From NCBI GenBank assembly GCA_945889195.1, contig CAMDBB010000003.1, forward strand, positions 1 through 64,000: a stretch of 64,000 nucleotides of DNA, read 5' to 3'. Under the pieces are notes generated by a model. That model was not told the DNA's origin. It made no database searches and was given only the letters and a program-made list of their open reading frames with translations. Numbering within the stretch: position 1 is the stretch's first letter; each line of letters starts with the position of its first letter. Origin of the DNA: Bifidobacterium breve (GTDB lineage: Bacteria; Actinomycetota; Actinomycetes; Nanopelagicales; Nanopelagicaceae). Both the position numbers and the translations under genes were made by a program. This document shows, one piece after another, positions 29,775 to 40,672 of this stretch.

Positions 29775-32015
29775 ATGACCGTGACCGACCCATTGCTCGA
29801 GGGACTCAACCCCGAGCAACAGAAGGCGGTTGCGCATGCTGGCTCTCCTTTATTGGTAGTAGCAGGTGCAGGATCTGGCAAGACGCGCGTATTAACAAGA
29901 CGTATCGCCTACATCATGGCTAGGCGCGATGTGCGCCCCTACGAAATCTTGGCAATTACCTTCACCAATAAAGCTGCTGGCGAAATGAAAGAGCGCGTAA
30001 CCGAGCTAGTGGGTCCAATCGCTAAATCAATGTGGGTCTCAACTTTTCACTCATCTTGCGTTCGTATGTTGCGCCAAGAAGTTGAACGGCTGGGATATAG
30101 CAGCACCTTCAGTATCTATGACTCAGCAGATTCACAGAAGCTGATATCTCGAGTGATGGAGACCCTCAATTTAGATTCGAAGAAATACCCCGCCCGCCAA
30201 TTTCAGCATCTGATTTCAAATGCCAAGAATGAGTTGCAGACTCCATATGAATACTTAAGCAAAGCCACCAATCAATTTGAAACGATTGTGGCCGATGTTT
30301 ACACCATGTATGAAAAGCGCCTGCAGCAGGCCAATGCAATGGATTTTGATGATTTGATTATGAAGACTGTGCAGGTGCTCCAGAAGCATCCCGAAGCAAA
30401 GGCGCGTTTTCGTTCACGTTTTCGCCACATCTTGGTGGATGAATATCAAGATACCAACCATGCCCAGTACGCCCTCATCAAAGAGCTCACCGGTACCGAA
30501 GGCGATGGCTTTCCAGTCGCCGAACTCTGCGTAGTAGGAGATGCTGATCAATCTATCTATGGATTCCGCGGTGCATCCATTCGCAACATTTTGCAATTCG
30601 AGGTCGATTACCCAAGCGCCACCACCGTGCTCCTTGAGCAGAATTACCGTTCTACTCAAAATATTCTCAACGCTGCCAATGCTGTCATCACCAAGAATGA
30701 ATCACGGAAAGAGAAGAACCTCTGGTCAGATGCTGGATCTGGCGCACCCCTGACCGGTTATGTCGCCGAATCTGAATATGACGAAGCTGAATTCATTAAA
30801 TCTGAGATTCGCTCTCTACAAGATTTAGGTCAATCCAATCCTGGAGACACGGCTGTTTTCTATCGCACCAACGCACAATCTCGTATCTTTGAAGAAATCT
30901 TTATGCGCGCAGCTATTCCTTACAAAGTAGTCGGTGGCTTGCGCTTCTACGAGCGAAAAGAAGTGAAGGATTTACTGGCTTACTTACGAGTTCTGGCAAA
31001 CCCCGATGATGAAGTCTCGCTACGACGCATCATTAACTTACCTAAACGCGGTATCGGTGACCGCGCCCTCGAAGAGGTCGAAGCCTTTGCAAACGCACAA
31101 GGAGCCTCTTTCTGGAGGGCGCTGCTACGAGTTACTGAGGCAACGGGTGTGCCTAATAAAGCGGCGCAATCAATCGTTACCTTTACTCAGATGCTGATTG
31201 CGCTGCAGACTCTTGTTGAGGCAAAGACCAAGCCATCGGTGATCATCGAAGCAGTACTTGAACAATCAGGGCTGATGACAGAGTTAGAAAATAGTAAAGA
31301 CCCTCAAGATGAAGTCCGCGTTGAAAACTTACAAGAACTTGTCTCAGCTTCTATGGAATATGAAGAGCGCCCCTTTGAAGAGCTCGGCGAAGATGAAGAG
31401 ATTTCACTATCAGGCTTCCTCGAGAAAGTTTCTCTCGTTGCAGATGCTGACGAGATTCCAGATGGTGAAGACCATGGGGGAGTCGTTACCTTGATGACTC
31501 TTCACACCGCCAAAGGTCTTGAGTTTCCAACAGTCTTTCTCACTGGCATGGAAGATGGAATTTTTCCACATGCGCGCACTCTTGATGATCCTCGCGAAAT
31601 CGAAGAGGAGCGACGTCTGGCCTATGTGGGATTAACGCGAGCCGAAAAACGTCTCTACATTTCACGCGCTGAATATCGACTTACCTTTGGTTCACCTCGC
31701 TATAACCCAGCTTCACGTTTTCTCGATGAAATTCCAACAGAGCTCATTGAATGGAAGAATGAAACTCGTTCTAGCTTCTCACCATCTGCATTAAAGAAAT
31801 CTCGCCTTCCATCTGCGCCACCTCCACGTGCAACTGGAAAGAAATCAACTGCGATGGAACTTGCAGTCGGACAGCGTGTGTCACATGACACATTCGGCCT
31901 TGGGACTGTTGTAGCTCTTGCAGGTGATGGAGATAAGGCAGAGGCGACAATCAACTTTGGCCAATATGGCGATAAACGCCTCTTGCTCCGCTACGCCCCT
32001 GTCACAGCTCTTTAA
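29775..32015 (+). CDS. pcrA: ATP-dependent DNA helicase PcrA/UvrD
   Basis: Superfamily 1A 3'-5' helicase for repair and for clearing replication conflicts, 746 residues. Walker A GAGSGKT is at 31-37, preceded by LNPEQQKAVAHAGSPLLVVA. Later motifs include TFTNKAAGEMKERV, VDEYQDTNHAQY, DADQSIYGFRGA, VTLMTLHTAKGLEFPTVF and YVGLTRAEKRLYI. The C-terminus (about 690-746) is a Tudor-like RNA-polymerase-binding module. The frame is open upstream to 29589, but the family N-terminus and promoter place the start at ATG 29775. Confidence 0.96.
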   Translation: MTVTDPLLEGLNPEQQKAVAHAGSPLLVVAGAGSGKTRVLTRRIAYIMARRDVRPYEILAITFTNKAAGEMKERVTELVGPIAKSMWVSTFHSSCVRMLRQEVERLGYSSTFSIYDSADSQKLISRVMETLNLDSKKYPARQFQHLISNAKNELQTPYEYLSKATNQFETIVADVYTMYEKRLQQANAMDFDDLIMKTVQVLQKHPEAKARFRSRFRHILVDEYQDTNHAQYALIKELTGTEGDGFPVAELCVVGDADQSIYGFRGASIRNILQFEVDYPSATTVLLEQNYRSTQNILNAANAVITKNESRKEKNLWSDAGSGAPLTGYVAESEYDEAEFIKSEIRSLQDLGQSNPGDTAVFYRTNAQSRIFEEIFMRAAIPYKVVGGLRFYERKEVKDLLAYLRVLANPDDEVSLRRIINLPKRGIGDRALEEVEAFANAQGASFWRALLRVTEATGVPNKAAQSIVTFTQMLIALQTLVEAKTKPSVIIEAVLEQSGLMTELENSKDPQDEVRVENLQELVSASMEYEERPFEELGEDEEISLSGFLEKVSLVADADEIPDGEDHGGVVTLMTLHTAKGLEFPTVFLTGMEDGIFPHARTLDDPREIEEERRLAYVGLTRAEKRLYISRAEYRLTFGSPRYNPASRFLDEIPTELIEWKNETRSSFSPSALKKSRLPSAPPPRATGKKSTAMELAVGQRVSHDTFGLGTVVALAGDGDKAEATINFGQYGDKRLLLRYAPVTAL

Positions 32016-32068
32016 AATAACCACTTAAGATTGCCCTATTAACGACACGCACCCATGAGGAGCAATTA

Positions 32069-33235
32069 GTGGATCTCTACGAATACCAAGCACGCGATCT
32101 CTTCGAAAAGCACACCGTTCCAGTTCTACAAGGAGCTGTTGCAACGACTGCTGAAGAAGCGCGTAGCGCCGCAGCGAAGATGGGTGGCAAGGTTGTTGTT
32201 AAGGCACAGGTCAAAGTTGGTGGCCGCGGTAAGGCAGGCGGAGTAAAGCTAGCAATCGATGCCGATGATACTTTTGAAAAAGCTGGCGCAATTCTTGGCA
32301 TGGATATCAAGGGACATACCGTTCATAAGGTGATGATTGCGCAAGCCGCACCAATTGCCTCTGAATACTATGTATCGATTCTCCTTGATCGCTCTAACCG
32401 AACCTTTCTCGTTATGGCATCTGTTGCCGGCGGAATGGATATTGAAGAAGTTGCACATACTGCGCCAGAAAAATTGGCCAAGGTTCCAGTATCTGCAGTA
32501 GAAGGAATTTCATTGGCAAAGGCGAAAGAAATTGTTGCGCAAGCACAGTTCCCGGCCGATGTTGCCGACCAAGTTGCTGATGTTCTCGTCAAGCTCTGGG
32601 AAACTTTTCAATCAGAGGATGCAACTCTCGTTGAGGTAAACCCACTCGTAAAGACTGAAGATGGCCGCGTTGTTGCACTCGATGGCAAGGTCACCCTCGA
32701 TGAAAATGCAGATTTCCGTCAGCCAGACCACGAAGCCCTTGTCGACCATGACACTGCAAATGCTCTAGAAGCAGCTGCGAAGGAAAAGGGTTTGAATTAT
32801 GTAAAGCTTGATAACGGTCAGGTTGGAATTATCGGCAATGGCGCAGGCCTTGTGATGTCTACCCTCGATGTCGTCGCTTATGCAGGCGAAAAGTTCGGTG
32901 GCATGCGCCCGGCAAACTTCCTTGATATCGGAGGCGGCGCTTCAGCTCAAGTAATGGCAGATGGCCTCTCAATTATTCTGGGCGATCCTGATGTGAAGAG
33001 CGTCTTCGTCAACGTCTTTGGTGGAATTACTGCATGTGACGCTGTTGCAAATGGCATTGTGCAAGCGCTCGAACTACTGGGTGCAAAGGCGACAAAGCCA
33101 ATCGTGGTGCGCCTCGATGGCAATAACGTCCTTGAAGGACGAGCAATTCTTAACGCTGCTAACCATCCTCTGGTCGAGCAAGCCGAAACTATGGATGGAG
33201 CAGCATCACGCGCTGCAGAATTGGCGGCAAAGTAA
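32069..33235 (+). CDS. sucC: Succinyl-CoA synthetase subunit beta (ADP/GDP-forming)
   Basis: ATP-grasp subunit of the TCA-cycle enzyme that interconverts succinyl-CoA and succinate with nucleotide phosphorylation. The 388-residue product starts [15 protein letters not shown] and contains [12 protein letters not shown] and the CoA/phosphate-loop [10 protein letters not shown] and [10 protein letters not shown]. It starts at GTG 32069, six bases after GAGGAG (32057-32062). TAAGAT at 32026-32031 is a possible -10. The stop overlaps sucD by one base. Confidence 0.97.
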   Translation: MDLYEYQARDLFEKHTVPVLQGAVATTAEEARSAAAKMGGKVVVKAQVKVGGRGKAGGVKLAIDADDTFEKAGAILGMDIKGHTVHKVMIAQAAPIASEYYVSILLDRSNRTFLVMASVAGGMDIEEVAHTAPEKLAKVPVSAVEGISLAKAKEIVAQAQFPADVADQVADVLVKLWETFQSEDATLVEVNPLVKTEDGRVVALDGKVTLDENADFRQPDHEALVDHDTANALEAAAKEKGLNYVKLDNGQVGIIGNGAGLVMSTLDVVAYAGEKFGGMRPANFLDIGGGASAQVMADGLSIILGDPDVKSVFVNVFGGITACDAVANGIVQALELLGAKATKPIVVRLDGNNVLEGRAILNAANHPLVEQAETMDGAASRAAELAAK

Positions 33236-34116
33236 TGTCAATCTTTATCAATTCAGCAAGCAAGGTCATCGTTCAAGGCATGACAGGTTCTGAAGGAACA
33301 AAGCACACTCGTCGCATGTTGGCATCTGGCACCAAAGTTGTTGGTGGAGTTACACCAGGTAAAGGTGGCCAAGTAGTTGATATCGATGGCACATCGCTTC
33401 CAGTCTTCAACACAGTTGCCGAAGCAATAGCAGCAACTGGTGCAAATGTTTCAGTGGTATTTGTGCCTCCAAAGTTTGCAAAAGCTGCAGTCATTGATGC
33501 CATCGATGCGGCAATGCCGCTTGTCGTTGTCATTACCGAAGGTATTCCAGTACATGACTCTGCCTACTTCTACGCTTATTCACTTCAGAAGGGCAAGACA
33601 CAGATCATTGGACCTAACTGCCCAGGTTTGATTAGCCCTGATCAATCTAACGTCGGAATTATTCCAAGCGATATTACAAAGCGTGGACCTATTGGGCTTG
33701 TCTCAAAATCAGGAACGCTTACCTATCAGATGATGTATGAGCTACGCGATATTGGATTCTCAACTGCTGTTGGTATTGGCGGAGACCCAGTAATCGGTAC
33801 AACTCACATTGATTGTTTACGCGCATTCCAGGATGATCCCGAAACAGAAGCGATTGTCATGATTGGTGAAATCGGCGGAGATGCTGAAGAGCGTGCGGCT
33901 GCATTTATTGCAGAGTATGTTCGTAAACCTGTGGTGGGTTACGTTGCCGGCTTTACTGCGCCAGAAGGAAAGACGATGGGACACGCAGGTGCAATCGTCT
34001 CTGGTTCATCTGGAACTGCGCAAGCAAAGAAGGATGCTCTCGAAGCAGCTGGCGTAAAGGTCGGTCAGACTCCAAGTGAAACAGCGCAATTAATGCGCGG
34101 TCTACTAGGCCGATAA
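33235..34116 (+). CDS. sucD: Succinyl-CoA synthetase subunit alpha
   Basis: CoA-binding subunit carrying the phosphorylated histidine in [18 protein letters not shown]. The 293-residue protein also has [15 protein letters not shown] near the start and [10 protein letters not shown] in the middle. The TAATG overlap with sucC implies equal synthesis. The sequence sucC-sucD-perM-purN-purH is the same as in mycobacteria. Confidence 0.97.
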   Translation: MSIFINSASKVIVQGMTGSEGTKHTRRMLASGTKVVGGVTPGKGGQVVDIDGTSLPVFNTVAEAIAATGANVSVVFVPPKFAKAAVIDAIDAAMPLVVVITEGIPVHDSAYFYAYSLQKGKTQIIGPNCPGLISPDQSNVGIIPSDITKRGPIGLVSKSGTLTYQMMYELRDIGFSTAVGIGGDPVIGTTHIDCLRAFQDDPETEAIVMIGEIGGDAEERAAAFIAEYVRKPVVGYVAGFTAPEGKTMGHAGAIVSGSSGTAQAKKDALEAAGVKVGQTPSETAQLMRGLLGR

Positions 34117-34123
34117 CACGTCA

Positions 34124-35206
34124 ATGCAACGCGTCCTCTCGGTCTCGTTGTCACACGTCATCCGTAGCGCTGCAACTTTGTTGCTGCCATTTTCATTTAT
34201 TGCACTGATTGCCTGGGCGACAGCTGGAAGTGCTAGCGGTAGTACCTCTGATCCCATTCGCGGCGCAGTATGGATTTGGCTCGGCGCCCACCATCTTCCC
34301 TTTCAATTAGCGCTTCCACCAACCTCACTGCCTGGCTATCTCACCTTCCTTCCCATGGGTGGTTTGGTTCTTCCCTTCTTAGTTATTCGCGCAGCCTTCA
34401 ATAGAGCAATCGATAGATTGCAGGGCGACTTCCATGACATCAATGGTGTGCGACTTATTTTCTCTTCTATGTACGCAGTTCTACTTACCGCACTTGCTTT
34501 CTTGAGCGGCTCAACCGCTGTTACTCCGCAGTGGTACCTAGCGCCCATCTTTGGATTTATTCTCTGTCTCCTTGCCACCATGAGCGCCGGATATCGTGTT
34601 CACCCGTCGCGCGCCCTTCGCATAGCACTTCGCATTACTTCAATTTATATAGGCGTTGCTCTCTTGGTCACCACGCTCTTACTCATTCTCAACTTCACGC
34701 AGGTAAAGAACATCACCATCTCTCTACAACCAGGAATTTTTGGCGGCCTACTACTGCTCTTTCTTAACGTGCTTTATCTTCCCAACGCAGCAGTTGCAAC
34801 TGCTGCCTATTTCTCGGGAACAGGACTTGCAGTCGGAGCTGGCACAATTGTTTCTCCATGGTGGTATCAATTGGGGCAGTTACCGGCACTTCCTCTCTTA
34901 GGAATTCTGCCAACTTCGCGTCAACCGCTTGCCCTCTTGGGAGTTCTCTTCTTCATCGGACTTGGCGTTCTCTTGGCGCGTTGGGCCCTTGCTCATGGAA
35001 TACAGACTTTGATTCAGAGCTATCTCTTCACTATCGCGCTGGCAACGCTGCTGGCATATCTTGGAAGCGGTGCACTGCTCACTGCTGAGATGGGTGCACT
35101 GGGAGTCTCTATCTGGAAGTTTGTTCTATCGATTGCGCTTGAAATCGGAATTGGTGCGGCAGCAACAACTTTCGTTATGAATAAACGACTTTCGGTAAAG
35201 AGCTAG
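34124..35206 (+). CDS. perM: DUF6350-family membrane protein (PerM-like)
   Basis: Polytopic membrane protein of 360 residues with about eight to ten hydrophobic segments and no soluble domain. Assignment rests on topology and position: the gene between sucD and purN in Actinobacteria encodes the DUF6350 family. The mycobacterial member Rv0955 (PerM) has been linked to cell division. Sequence motifs are weak and the biochemical role is unknown. It starts 7 bp after sucD and ends 3 bp before purN, within one transcript. Confidence 0.72.
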   Translation: MQRVLSVSLSHVIRSAATLLLPFSFIALIAWATAGSASGSTSDPIRGAVWIWLGAHHLPFQLALPPTSLPGYLTFLPMGGLVLPFLVIRAAFNRAIDRLQGDFHDINGVRLIFSSMYAVLLTALAFLSGSTAVTPQWYLAPIFGFILCLLATMSAGYRVHPSRALRIALRITSIYIGVALLVTTLLLILNFTQVKNITISLQPGIFGGLLLLFLNVLYLPNAAVATAAYFSGTGLAVGAGTIVSPWWYQLGQLPALPLLGILPTSRQPLALLGVLFFIGLGVLLARWALAHGIQTLIQSYLFTIALATLLAYLGSGALLTAEMGALGVSIWKFVLSIALEIGIGAAATTFVMNKRLSVKS

Positions 35207-35209
35207 CTC

Positions 35210-35782
35210 ATGAAGCGCATCGTCGTTTTGGCATCCGGTAGCGGAACGCTGGCACAGGCGATATTTGATGCAGTAAGAGATGGGCAACTTGCCTGCGATA
35301 TTGTCGCCGCTATCTCTGATCAAAAAGGCGCACAGGTATTAGACCGCGCTCATCGCGCCAAGATTGAGACCTTCACAATTCCAATGTTGGCCGATCGCAG
35401 TGAATGGGATCGCGAACTCGAGACCTTGATTGCAGCACTTCGCCCAGATCTAGTTGTCAGCGCAGGATTTATGCGCATCCTGTCGCATCGCATTACCGAA
35501 AAATTTCGCATCATCAATAGCCATCCAGCTTTATTGCCGGCATTTCCCGGCGCGCACGCTGTTCGCGATGCCCTTGCGGCCGGCGTAAGCGAGACTGGGA
35601 CCACGATTCATTGGGTAGATGCTGGAATCGATACTGGTGAAGTCATTGCGCAAGAGAAGGTGGCGGTTCTTGCGGGTGATACTGAAGAGTCGCTCCACGA
35701 ACGCATTAAGATTAAGGAACGAGGTCTCATCGTCGCGACCATTGCTGCACTGCTTCCCACACTCAAGCAAGATTCTCGCTAG
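35210..35782 (+). CDS. purN: Phosphoribosylglycinamide formyltransferase
   Basis: Third step of purine synthesis: formylates GAR using 10-formyl-THF. The 190-residue protein has [14 protein letters not shown] at the phosphate-binding start and the catalytic Asn-His pair in [14 protein letters not shown]. The aspartate loop is in [19 protein letters not shown]. It is followed 22 bp later by purH and farther on by folD, which makes the folate donor. Confidence 0.96.
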   Translation: MKRIVVLASGSGTLAQAIFDAVRDGQLACDIVAAISDQKGAQVLDRAHRAKIETFTIPMLADRSEWDRELETLIAALRPDLVVSAGFMRILSHRITEKFRIINSHPALLPAFPGAHAVRDALAAGVSETGTTIHWVDAGIDTGEVIAQEKVAVLAGDTEESLHERIKIKERGLIVATIAALLPTLKQDSR

Positions 35783-35804
35783 AAAATTATTTGGAGAAAA
35801 GGCA

Positions 35805-37352
35805 ATGGCTGATCGCAAACCCATACGACGCGCACTAGTGAGCGTATATGAAAAGTCACGGCTCCTGGAACTGGGAAGTGCTCTTCAAGAAGCGGGAGTT
35901 GAAATTCTCTCGACAGGATCAACTGCTAAAACTCTTGCAGGTGCCGGCATTGCAGTAACTGAGGTCAGTGAATACACGGGCTTTCCAGAGATTATGGGTG
36001 GGCGCGTAAAGACGCTCCATCCGCGCGTTCACTCTGGAATTTTGGCAGATCAGAATAACCCTGAACATCTAGCAGCTATTGCAGACCTTGATATCGCACC
36101 CTTTGACCTCGTTGTCATCAACCTCTATCCCTTTGCAGCGACCATCGCATCGGGCGCTGATTTTGCAGAATGCATCGAGCAGATTGATATCGGTGGTCCA
36201 TCGATGTTACGTGGGGCTGCCAAGAACCACGGATCAGTTGCAGTTCTATGCCATGAAAGCCAATACGACCAAGCGATTGCAGCCCTTAAGTCAGGTGGCT
36301 TTACCGATGAAGAACGTAAGCGCTTAGCTCTCGATGTCTTTCGCACAACAGCTGAATACGATCTGACAATCGCCAGTTGGCTCGGTTCGACCATCAGTTA
36401 TCAGATGCAAGATTTGGATTGGTTTGGACTCATCTACAAAAGAGATAACGCTCTACGTTATGGAGAAAATCCTCACCAACAGGCTGCTATCTATCGAGGT
36501 GGGCCAGCTGGAATTGTTAACGCTGTGCAGTCGCATGGCAAAGAGATGTCCTTTAATAATTACACCGATGCCGATGCAGCTTGGCGCGCAGCTTTAGATC
36601 ACTCTCAACCATGTGTTGCCATCATTAAGCATGCCAATCCGTGTGGAGTTGCAATCGGTAGTGAAATTTCAGATGCATATACCAAGGCGCACGCCTGTGA
36701 TCCTGTCTCTGCTTTCGGTGGAGTGATTGCTGCAAATCGCACCGTAACTGTTGCGATGGCTACACAAGTTTCAGAAGTCTTTACAGAGGTAATCATCGCG
36801 CCTGAATATGAGAGCGCAGCGCTGGATATCTTGATGAAGAAGCCTTCTATTCGCATTCTGACCTGCCCAGTAACTCGAATATCACCGCTTGAAATTCGCC
36901 CAGTATCTGGCGGCGCACTCGTGCAAGAGACCGATTTGATAAGCGCTGCAGGCGATGATGCAAAGAACTGGAAGCAAGTAACAGGCGCTCCCGTCTCATC
37001 TGAAGTGCTTGCAGATCTACAGTTTGCCTGGCGCGCAGTCCGCGCAGTAAAGAGCAACGCCATATTGCTAGCGAGAAGCGGCGCTGCAGTTGGAATTGGA
37101 ATGGGACAAGTCAATCGCGTTGACTCTGCAAAGCTTGCAGTTGATCGCGCCGGTGAGCGAGTACGCAATAGCGTTGCCGCATCGGATGCCTTCTTCCCCT
37201 TTGCAGATGGGCTAGAAATTCTCACAGCAGCTGGGGTCATAGCAATCGTGCAACCAGGTGGAAGTGTGCGCGATGAAGAGGTGATTGCGGCAGCAGAGCG
37301 AGCAGGCGTGGCCATGTTCTTCACCAACACCCGACATTTCTCTCACGCATAA
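35805..37352 (+). CDS. purH: Bifunctional AICAR formyltransferase/IMP cyclohydrolase
   Basis: Last two steps of IMP synthesis. The N-terminal IMP cyclohydrolase domain includes [24 protein letters not shown] and [16 protein letters not shown]. The C-terminal formyltransferase domain has [23 protein letters not shown] and the Lys-His motif IKHANPCG. The frame is open from 35619, but GGAGAAAAGG and the conserved N-terminus fix the ATG at 35805 (515 residues). The C-terminal end RHFSHA is typical. Confidence 0.97.
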   Translation: MADRKPIRRALVSVYEKSRLLELGSALQEAGVEILSTGSTAKTLAGAGIAVTEVSEYTGFPEIMGGRVKTLHPRVHSGILADQNNPEHLAAIADLDIAPFDLVVINLYPFAATIASGADFAECIEQIDIGGPSMLRGAAKNHGSVAVLCHESQYDQAIAALKSGGFTDEERKRLALDVFRTTAEYDLTIASWLGSTISYQMQDLDWFGLIYKRDNALRYGENPHQQAAIYRGGPAGIVNAVQSHGKEMSFNNYTDADAAWRAALDHSQPCVAIIKHANPCGVAIGSEISDAYTKAHACDPVSAFGGVIAANRTVTVAMATQVSEVFTEVIIAPEYESAALDILMKKPSIRILTCPVTRISPLEIRPVSGGALVQETDLISAAGDDAKNWKQVTGAPVSSEVLADLQFAWRAVRAVKSNAILLARSGAAVGIGMGQVNRVDSAKLAVDRAGERVRNSVAASDAFFPFADGLEILTAAGVIAIVQPGGSVRDEEVIAAAERAGVAMFFTNTRHFSHA

Positions 37353-37361
37353 ATCACGCAA

Positions 37362-37373
37362 TAGGATGGCCTT
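37362..37373 (+). promoter_or_regulatory. Leaderless-type promoter of folD
   Basis: TAGGAT (37362-37367), six bases (GGCCTT) and the ATG at 37374. No ribosome-binding site is visible in the 21 bp gap after purH, so folD can be expressed from its own leaderless mRNA. Confidence 0.5.
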
Positions 37374-38219
37374 ATGAGCAGCGCACAATTACTTGATGGC
37401 AAGTCACTCGCTGCATCCATCAAAGCAAGCCTTGCCCAACGTACAACGGCGCTCACAGCAAAAGGTATTACTCCTGGGCTTGGCACAATTCTTGTGGGAA
37501 ATGACCCGGGCTCACATTCCTATGTCAGCGGTAAGCATCGCGATTGCCAAGAAGTAGGCATCAACTCCATTCGTATTGATTTACCAGCATCAGCTACACA
37601 GGCAGATGTTCTTGCGGCAATCCGCGACCTCAATGCAGCAAAAGAGTGCACTGGCTACATCGTTCAACTTCCGCTCCCAAGTGCAATCAATACCCAGACA
37701 ATTTTGGAAGCAATTGATCCTGATAAAGATGCTGATGGTTTACATCCGATTAATTTAGGAAGGCTGGTTGCAGGATATGCCGCACCCCTTCCATGTACAC
37801 CGCGCGGAATCGTTGAGCTCATTAACCATTACAAGATTCCATTAGCTGGAGCAGAGGTCGTTGTTATTGGTCGTGGCCTGACAGTTGGTCGCCCTCTTGG
37901 ACTTCTGCTGACACGCAAAGCAGAAAATGCCACAGTTACTTTGACGCATACCGGCACAAAAGATTTAGCCTCACACACGCGACGAGCAGATATCGTTATT
38001 GCAGCCATTGGACAAGCACACTTTCTCAAAGGTGACATGGTCAAAGCTGGTTCTACAGTTCTTGATGTTGGAATCTCTCGTACCGATGCTGGACTTGTTG
38101 GCGATGTGGATCCATCTGTGATGAAGGTGGCCGCCTTTGTTGCGCCAATGCCTGGGGGAGTCGGACCGATGACTCGCGCGATGCTCTTAACGAATGTGGT
38201 TGATGCATGCGAGCGATAA
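37374..38219 (+). CDS. folD: Methylene-THF dehydrogenase/methenyl-THF cyclohydrolase
   Basis: Interconverts one-carbon units on tetrahydrofolate, providing 10-formyl-THF for PurN and PurH. The catalytic pair Y50 and K54 occurs in [10 protein letters not shown], and the family motif GYIVQLPLP and nucleotide-binding [14 protein letters not shown] are present. The C-terminal [14 protein letters not shown] is diagnostic. The 281-residue length is normal. It overlaps the next small gene by 13 bases. Confidence 0.97.
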   Translation: MSSAQLLDGKSLAASIKASLAQRTTALTAKGITPGLGTILVGNDPGSHSYVSGKHRDCQEVGINSIRIDLPASATQADVLAAIRDLNAAKECTGYIVQLPLPSAINTQTILEAIDPDKDADGLHPINLGRLVAGYAAPLPCTPRGIVELINHYKIPLAGAEVVVIGRGLTVGRPLGLLLTRKAENATVTLTHTGTKDLASHTRRADIVIAAIGQAHFLKGDMVKAGSTVLDVGISRTDAGLVGDVDPSVMKVAAFVAPMPGGVGPMTRAMLLTNVVDACER

Positions 38220-38434
38220 CTTCAATACAACTTCGCGTGGCATATATCGTTATTGCGCTCGGCGTTATTGCAGGCATCGTGGGTTTTGTTCGCTCTGGCG
38301 CCCTTGCTATCTCGGCCGGAACAGCTGTGATTGCCCTCGCACAATGGAACCAACGTAAATTTGAGCGCTACCTACCACTTGCGATTGCGCTTGTGCTCTT
38401 TGGACTGGCTATCGCCCTTCCGAAGGGGTTGTAG
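38207..38434 (+). CDS. Small membrane protein, DUF3017 family
   Basis: 75-residue protein with three short hydrophobic segments (about 10-28, 31-44, 55-72) separated by a basic [10 protein letters not shown] turn. A small DUF3017 membrane protein downstream of folD is typical of Actinobacteria, and size and topology agree. Its function is unknown. Translation is probably coupled to folD through the overlap. Confidence 0.75.
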   Translation: MRAITSIQLRVAYIVIALGVIAGIVGFVRSGALAISAGTAVIALAQWNQRKFERYLPLAIALVLFGLAIALPKGL

Positions 38435-38442
38435 AGTTCGCT

Positions 38443-38467
38443 CGATATCAAGATAACCCGATATCAA
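38443..38467. repeat. Direct repeats upstream of mdh-icd
   Basis: CGATATCAA occurs at 38443-38451 and again at 38459-38467, sixteen bases apart; each copy contains the palindrome GATATC. They lie in the 65 bp gap before mdh and could be paired operator sites for a regulator of mdh-icd. A clear -35/-10 was not identified. AAAGGGAT precedes the mdh ATG. Confidence 0.45.
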
Positions 38468-38499
38468 AGTATTGGGACAACTCGCTCAAAGGGATCATC

Positions 38500-39450
38500 A
38501 TGGCAAAGAAAGTCACCGTTGTAGGTGCAGGTTTCTACGGTTCAACTACCGCTCTCAGGCTCGCTGAGTACAACATCTTTGATGAAGTTGTTCTCACAGA
38601 TATTCTCGAAGGAAAGCCTGAAGGTTTAGCGCTGGATATGAACCAGTCTCGTTCTATCGAAGGCTTTGAAACAAAGATTACTGGCGCAACCACAACACCA
38701 GAAGGTGCAGGCTATGAAAAGACTGCCAACTCCGATGTTGTAGTTATTACCGCCGGTCTTCCACGTAAGCCAGGTATGAGCCGTATGGATCTCATTGGAG
38801 TAAATGCCGGAATCGTCCGTGGCGTTGCTGAAAATATTGCAAAGCATTCACCCAACGCGGTCATCATCGTGGTTTCAAATCCACTTGATGAGATGACAGC
38901 CCTTGCCCAACTTGCCACCAACTTTCCAAAGAATCGCGTGATGGGTCAGGCTGGAATGCTCGACACTGCGCGCTTTACCAACTTTGTTGCTGAAAAGCTC
39001 AACGTTCCAGTCGGCACTGTAAAGACTCTTACCCTTGGATCACATGGTGACACGATGGTGCCGGTTCCAAGTCGTTGTACAGTCAATGGCGTTCCACTTT
39101 CAGATAAATTGTCACAAGGAGAGATTGACGAACTCGTGGATCGCACCCGTAATGGTGGCGCTGAAGTTGTTGCACTTCTTAAGACAGGTTCTGCTTACTA
39201 TGCGCCATCTGCAGCAGCAGCTCGTATGGCAAAGGCAGTCATTGAAGATTCTGGTGAAATCATGCCGGTCTGCGCCTGGGTTGATGGCGAATACGGAATC
39301 TCTGGCGTCTATCTGGGCGTGGAAGCAGAGCTCGGTAAGTCAGGTATTCGTAAAGTTGTTGAAAGCAAGCTCACTGATTCTGAAGTTGCTTCTCTCAAAG
39401 AAGCTGCAGAAGCGGTACGTGCAAAACAAGCTGATGTAAAGGATATGTAA
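38500..39450 (+). CDS. mdh: Malate dehydrogenase (lactate-dehydrogenase-like type)
   Basis: NAD-dependent oxidation of malate to oxaloacetate in the TCA cycle. The 316-residue protein has the Rossmann motif [15 protein letters not shown] and substrate arginines in [19 protein letters not shown] and the catalytic histidine in GSHGDTMVP follow. The sequence type is the LDH-like MDH rather than the form usual in many actinobacteria. The icd ATG follows one base after the mdh stop. Confidence 0.95.
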   Translation: MAKKVTVVGAGFYGSTTALRLAEYNIFDEVVLTDILEGKPEGLALDMNQSRSIEGFETKITGATTTPEGAGYEKTANSDVVVITAGLPRKPGMSRMDLIGVNAGIVRGVAENIAKHSPNAVIIVVSNPLDEMTALAQLATNFPKNRVMGQAGMLDTARFTNFVAEKLNVPVGTVKTLTLGSHGDTMVPVPSRCTVNGVPLSDKLSQGEIDELVDRTRNGGAEVVALLKTGSAYYAPSAAAARMAKAVIEDSGEIMPVCAWVDGEYGISGVYLGVEAELGKSGIRKVVESKLTDSEVASLKEAAEAVRAKQADVKDM

Positions 39451-39451
39451 T

Positions 39452-40666
39452 ATGTCAAAGATCAAAGTACAAGGCACTGTCGTTGAACTAGATGGCGATG
39501 AGATGACTCGCATCATGTGGCAGTTCATCAAAGATAAGTTGATCTTGCCTTACCTCGATGTCAACCTTGAGTACTACGACCTAGGCATGGAGCATCGCGA
39601 TGCCACCGATGATCAAGTCACTATTGATTCAGCGCGTGCGATCCAAAAGCATGGCGTCGGAATTAAGTGCGCAACTATTACCCCTGATGAAGCGCGTGTT
39701 GCTGAGTTTGGCCTTAAGAAGATGTGGAAGTCTCCTAACGGAACTATTCGTAATATCTTGGGTGGAGTTATCTTCCGCGAACCAATCATCATCAGCAATG
39801 TGCCACGTTTAGTTCCACATTGGACTAAGCCAATCGTGATTGGCCGCCATGCCTTTGGCGATCAATACCGTGCAACAGATCTCAAGATCCCAGGTCCAGG
39901 AAAGCTCACACTTACCTATGTTCCTGAAGGTGGCGGAGAACCGCTCAACCTTGAAGTCTTCAACTTTGAATCATCCGGCGTCGCCATGGCGATGTATAAC
40001 GTCGATGATTCAATCCGCGACTTTGCCCGCGCATCTCTTAACTACGGACTTCTTCGCAAGTTCCCTGTCTATCTCTCAACTAAGAACACAATCCTCAAGG
40101 CTTACGACGGTCGCTTTAAAGATATCTTTGAAGAGATCTACCAAGCAGAGTTCAAGGCGCAATTTGAGGCAGCAGGTATTTGGTACGAGCACCGCCTCAT
40201 CGATGACATGGTCGCGATGTCACTTCGCATGGAGGGCGGCTACGTCTGGGCTTGTAAGAATTACGACGGTGATGTGCAGTCAGATACCGTCGCACAGGGT
40301 TATGGCTCACTTGGTCTGATGACATCTGTCTTGATGACTCCAGATGGAAAGGTCTGCGAATCAGAGGCAGCGCACGGAACAGTGACGCGTCACTACCGTG
40401 ATCACCAAGCTGGAAAAGCGACTTCGACAAATCCGATCGCCTCAATCTTTGCTTGGACACAAGGCCTTGCCCACCGCGCCAAGCTTGATAACAACCCAGA
40501 GCTAGCAAAATTCTCAAAGACCCTTGAGCAGGTGTGTATTCAGACTGTTGAAGAAGGAAAGATGACAAAGGATCTTGCACTTCTTATCTCTCGTGATGCT
40601 CCTTATCAAACAACGCAAGAGTTCTTGGCGTCGATTGATGAGAACTTAAAGAAAGCAATGGCTTAA
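39452..40666 (+). CDS. icd: Isocitrate dehydrogenase (NADP, eukaryotic-like type II)
   Basis: Oxidative decarboxylation of isocitrate to 2-oxoglutarate. The 404-residue protein is of the dimeric, eukaryote-like group: [20 protein letters not shown] at the start, [25 protein letters not shown] for substrate binding, and [13 protein letters not shown]. Dimeric enzymes of this group are usually NADP-dependent. It forms an operon with mdh, and sucCD lies about 5 kb upstream, so several TCA genes are clustered. Confidence 0.96.
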   Translation: MSKIKVQGTVVELDGDEMTRIMWQFIKDKLILPYLDVNLEYYDLGMEHRDATDDQVTIDSARAIQKHGVGIKCATITPDEARVAEFGLKKMWKSPNGTIRNILGGVIFREPIIISNVPRLVPHWTKPIVIGRHAFGDQYRATDLKIPGPGKLTLTYVPEGGGEPLNLEVFNFESSGVAMAMYNVDDSIRDFARASLNYGLLRKFPVYLSTKNTILKAYDGRFKDIFEEIYQAEFKAQFEAAGIWYEHRLIDDMVAMSLRMEGGYVWACKNYDGDVQSDTVAQGYGSLGLMTSVLMTPDGKVCESEAAHGTVTRHYRDHQAGKATSTNPIASIFAWTQGLAHRAKLDNNPELAKFSKTLEQVCIQTVEEGKMTKDLALLISRDAPYQTTQEFLASIDENLKKAMA

Positions 40667-40672
40667 GTAGAG

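Noticed and set aside
35619-35804. N-terminal extension of purH into purN
   Set aside because: The extra 62 codons lie inside purN, resemble nothing, and a strong ribosome-binding site marks the ATG at 35805.
36605-37330. 241-codon minus-strand frame opposite purH
   Set aside because: Low-complexity antisense shadow of a fully conserved gene, with no ribosome-binding site or family resemblance.
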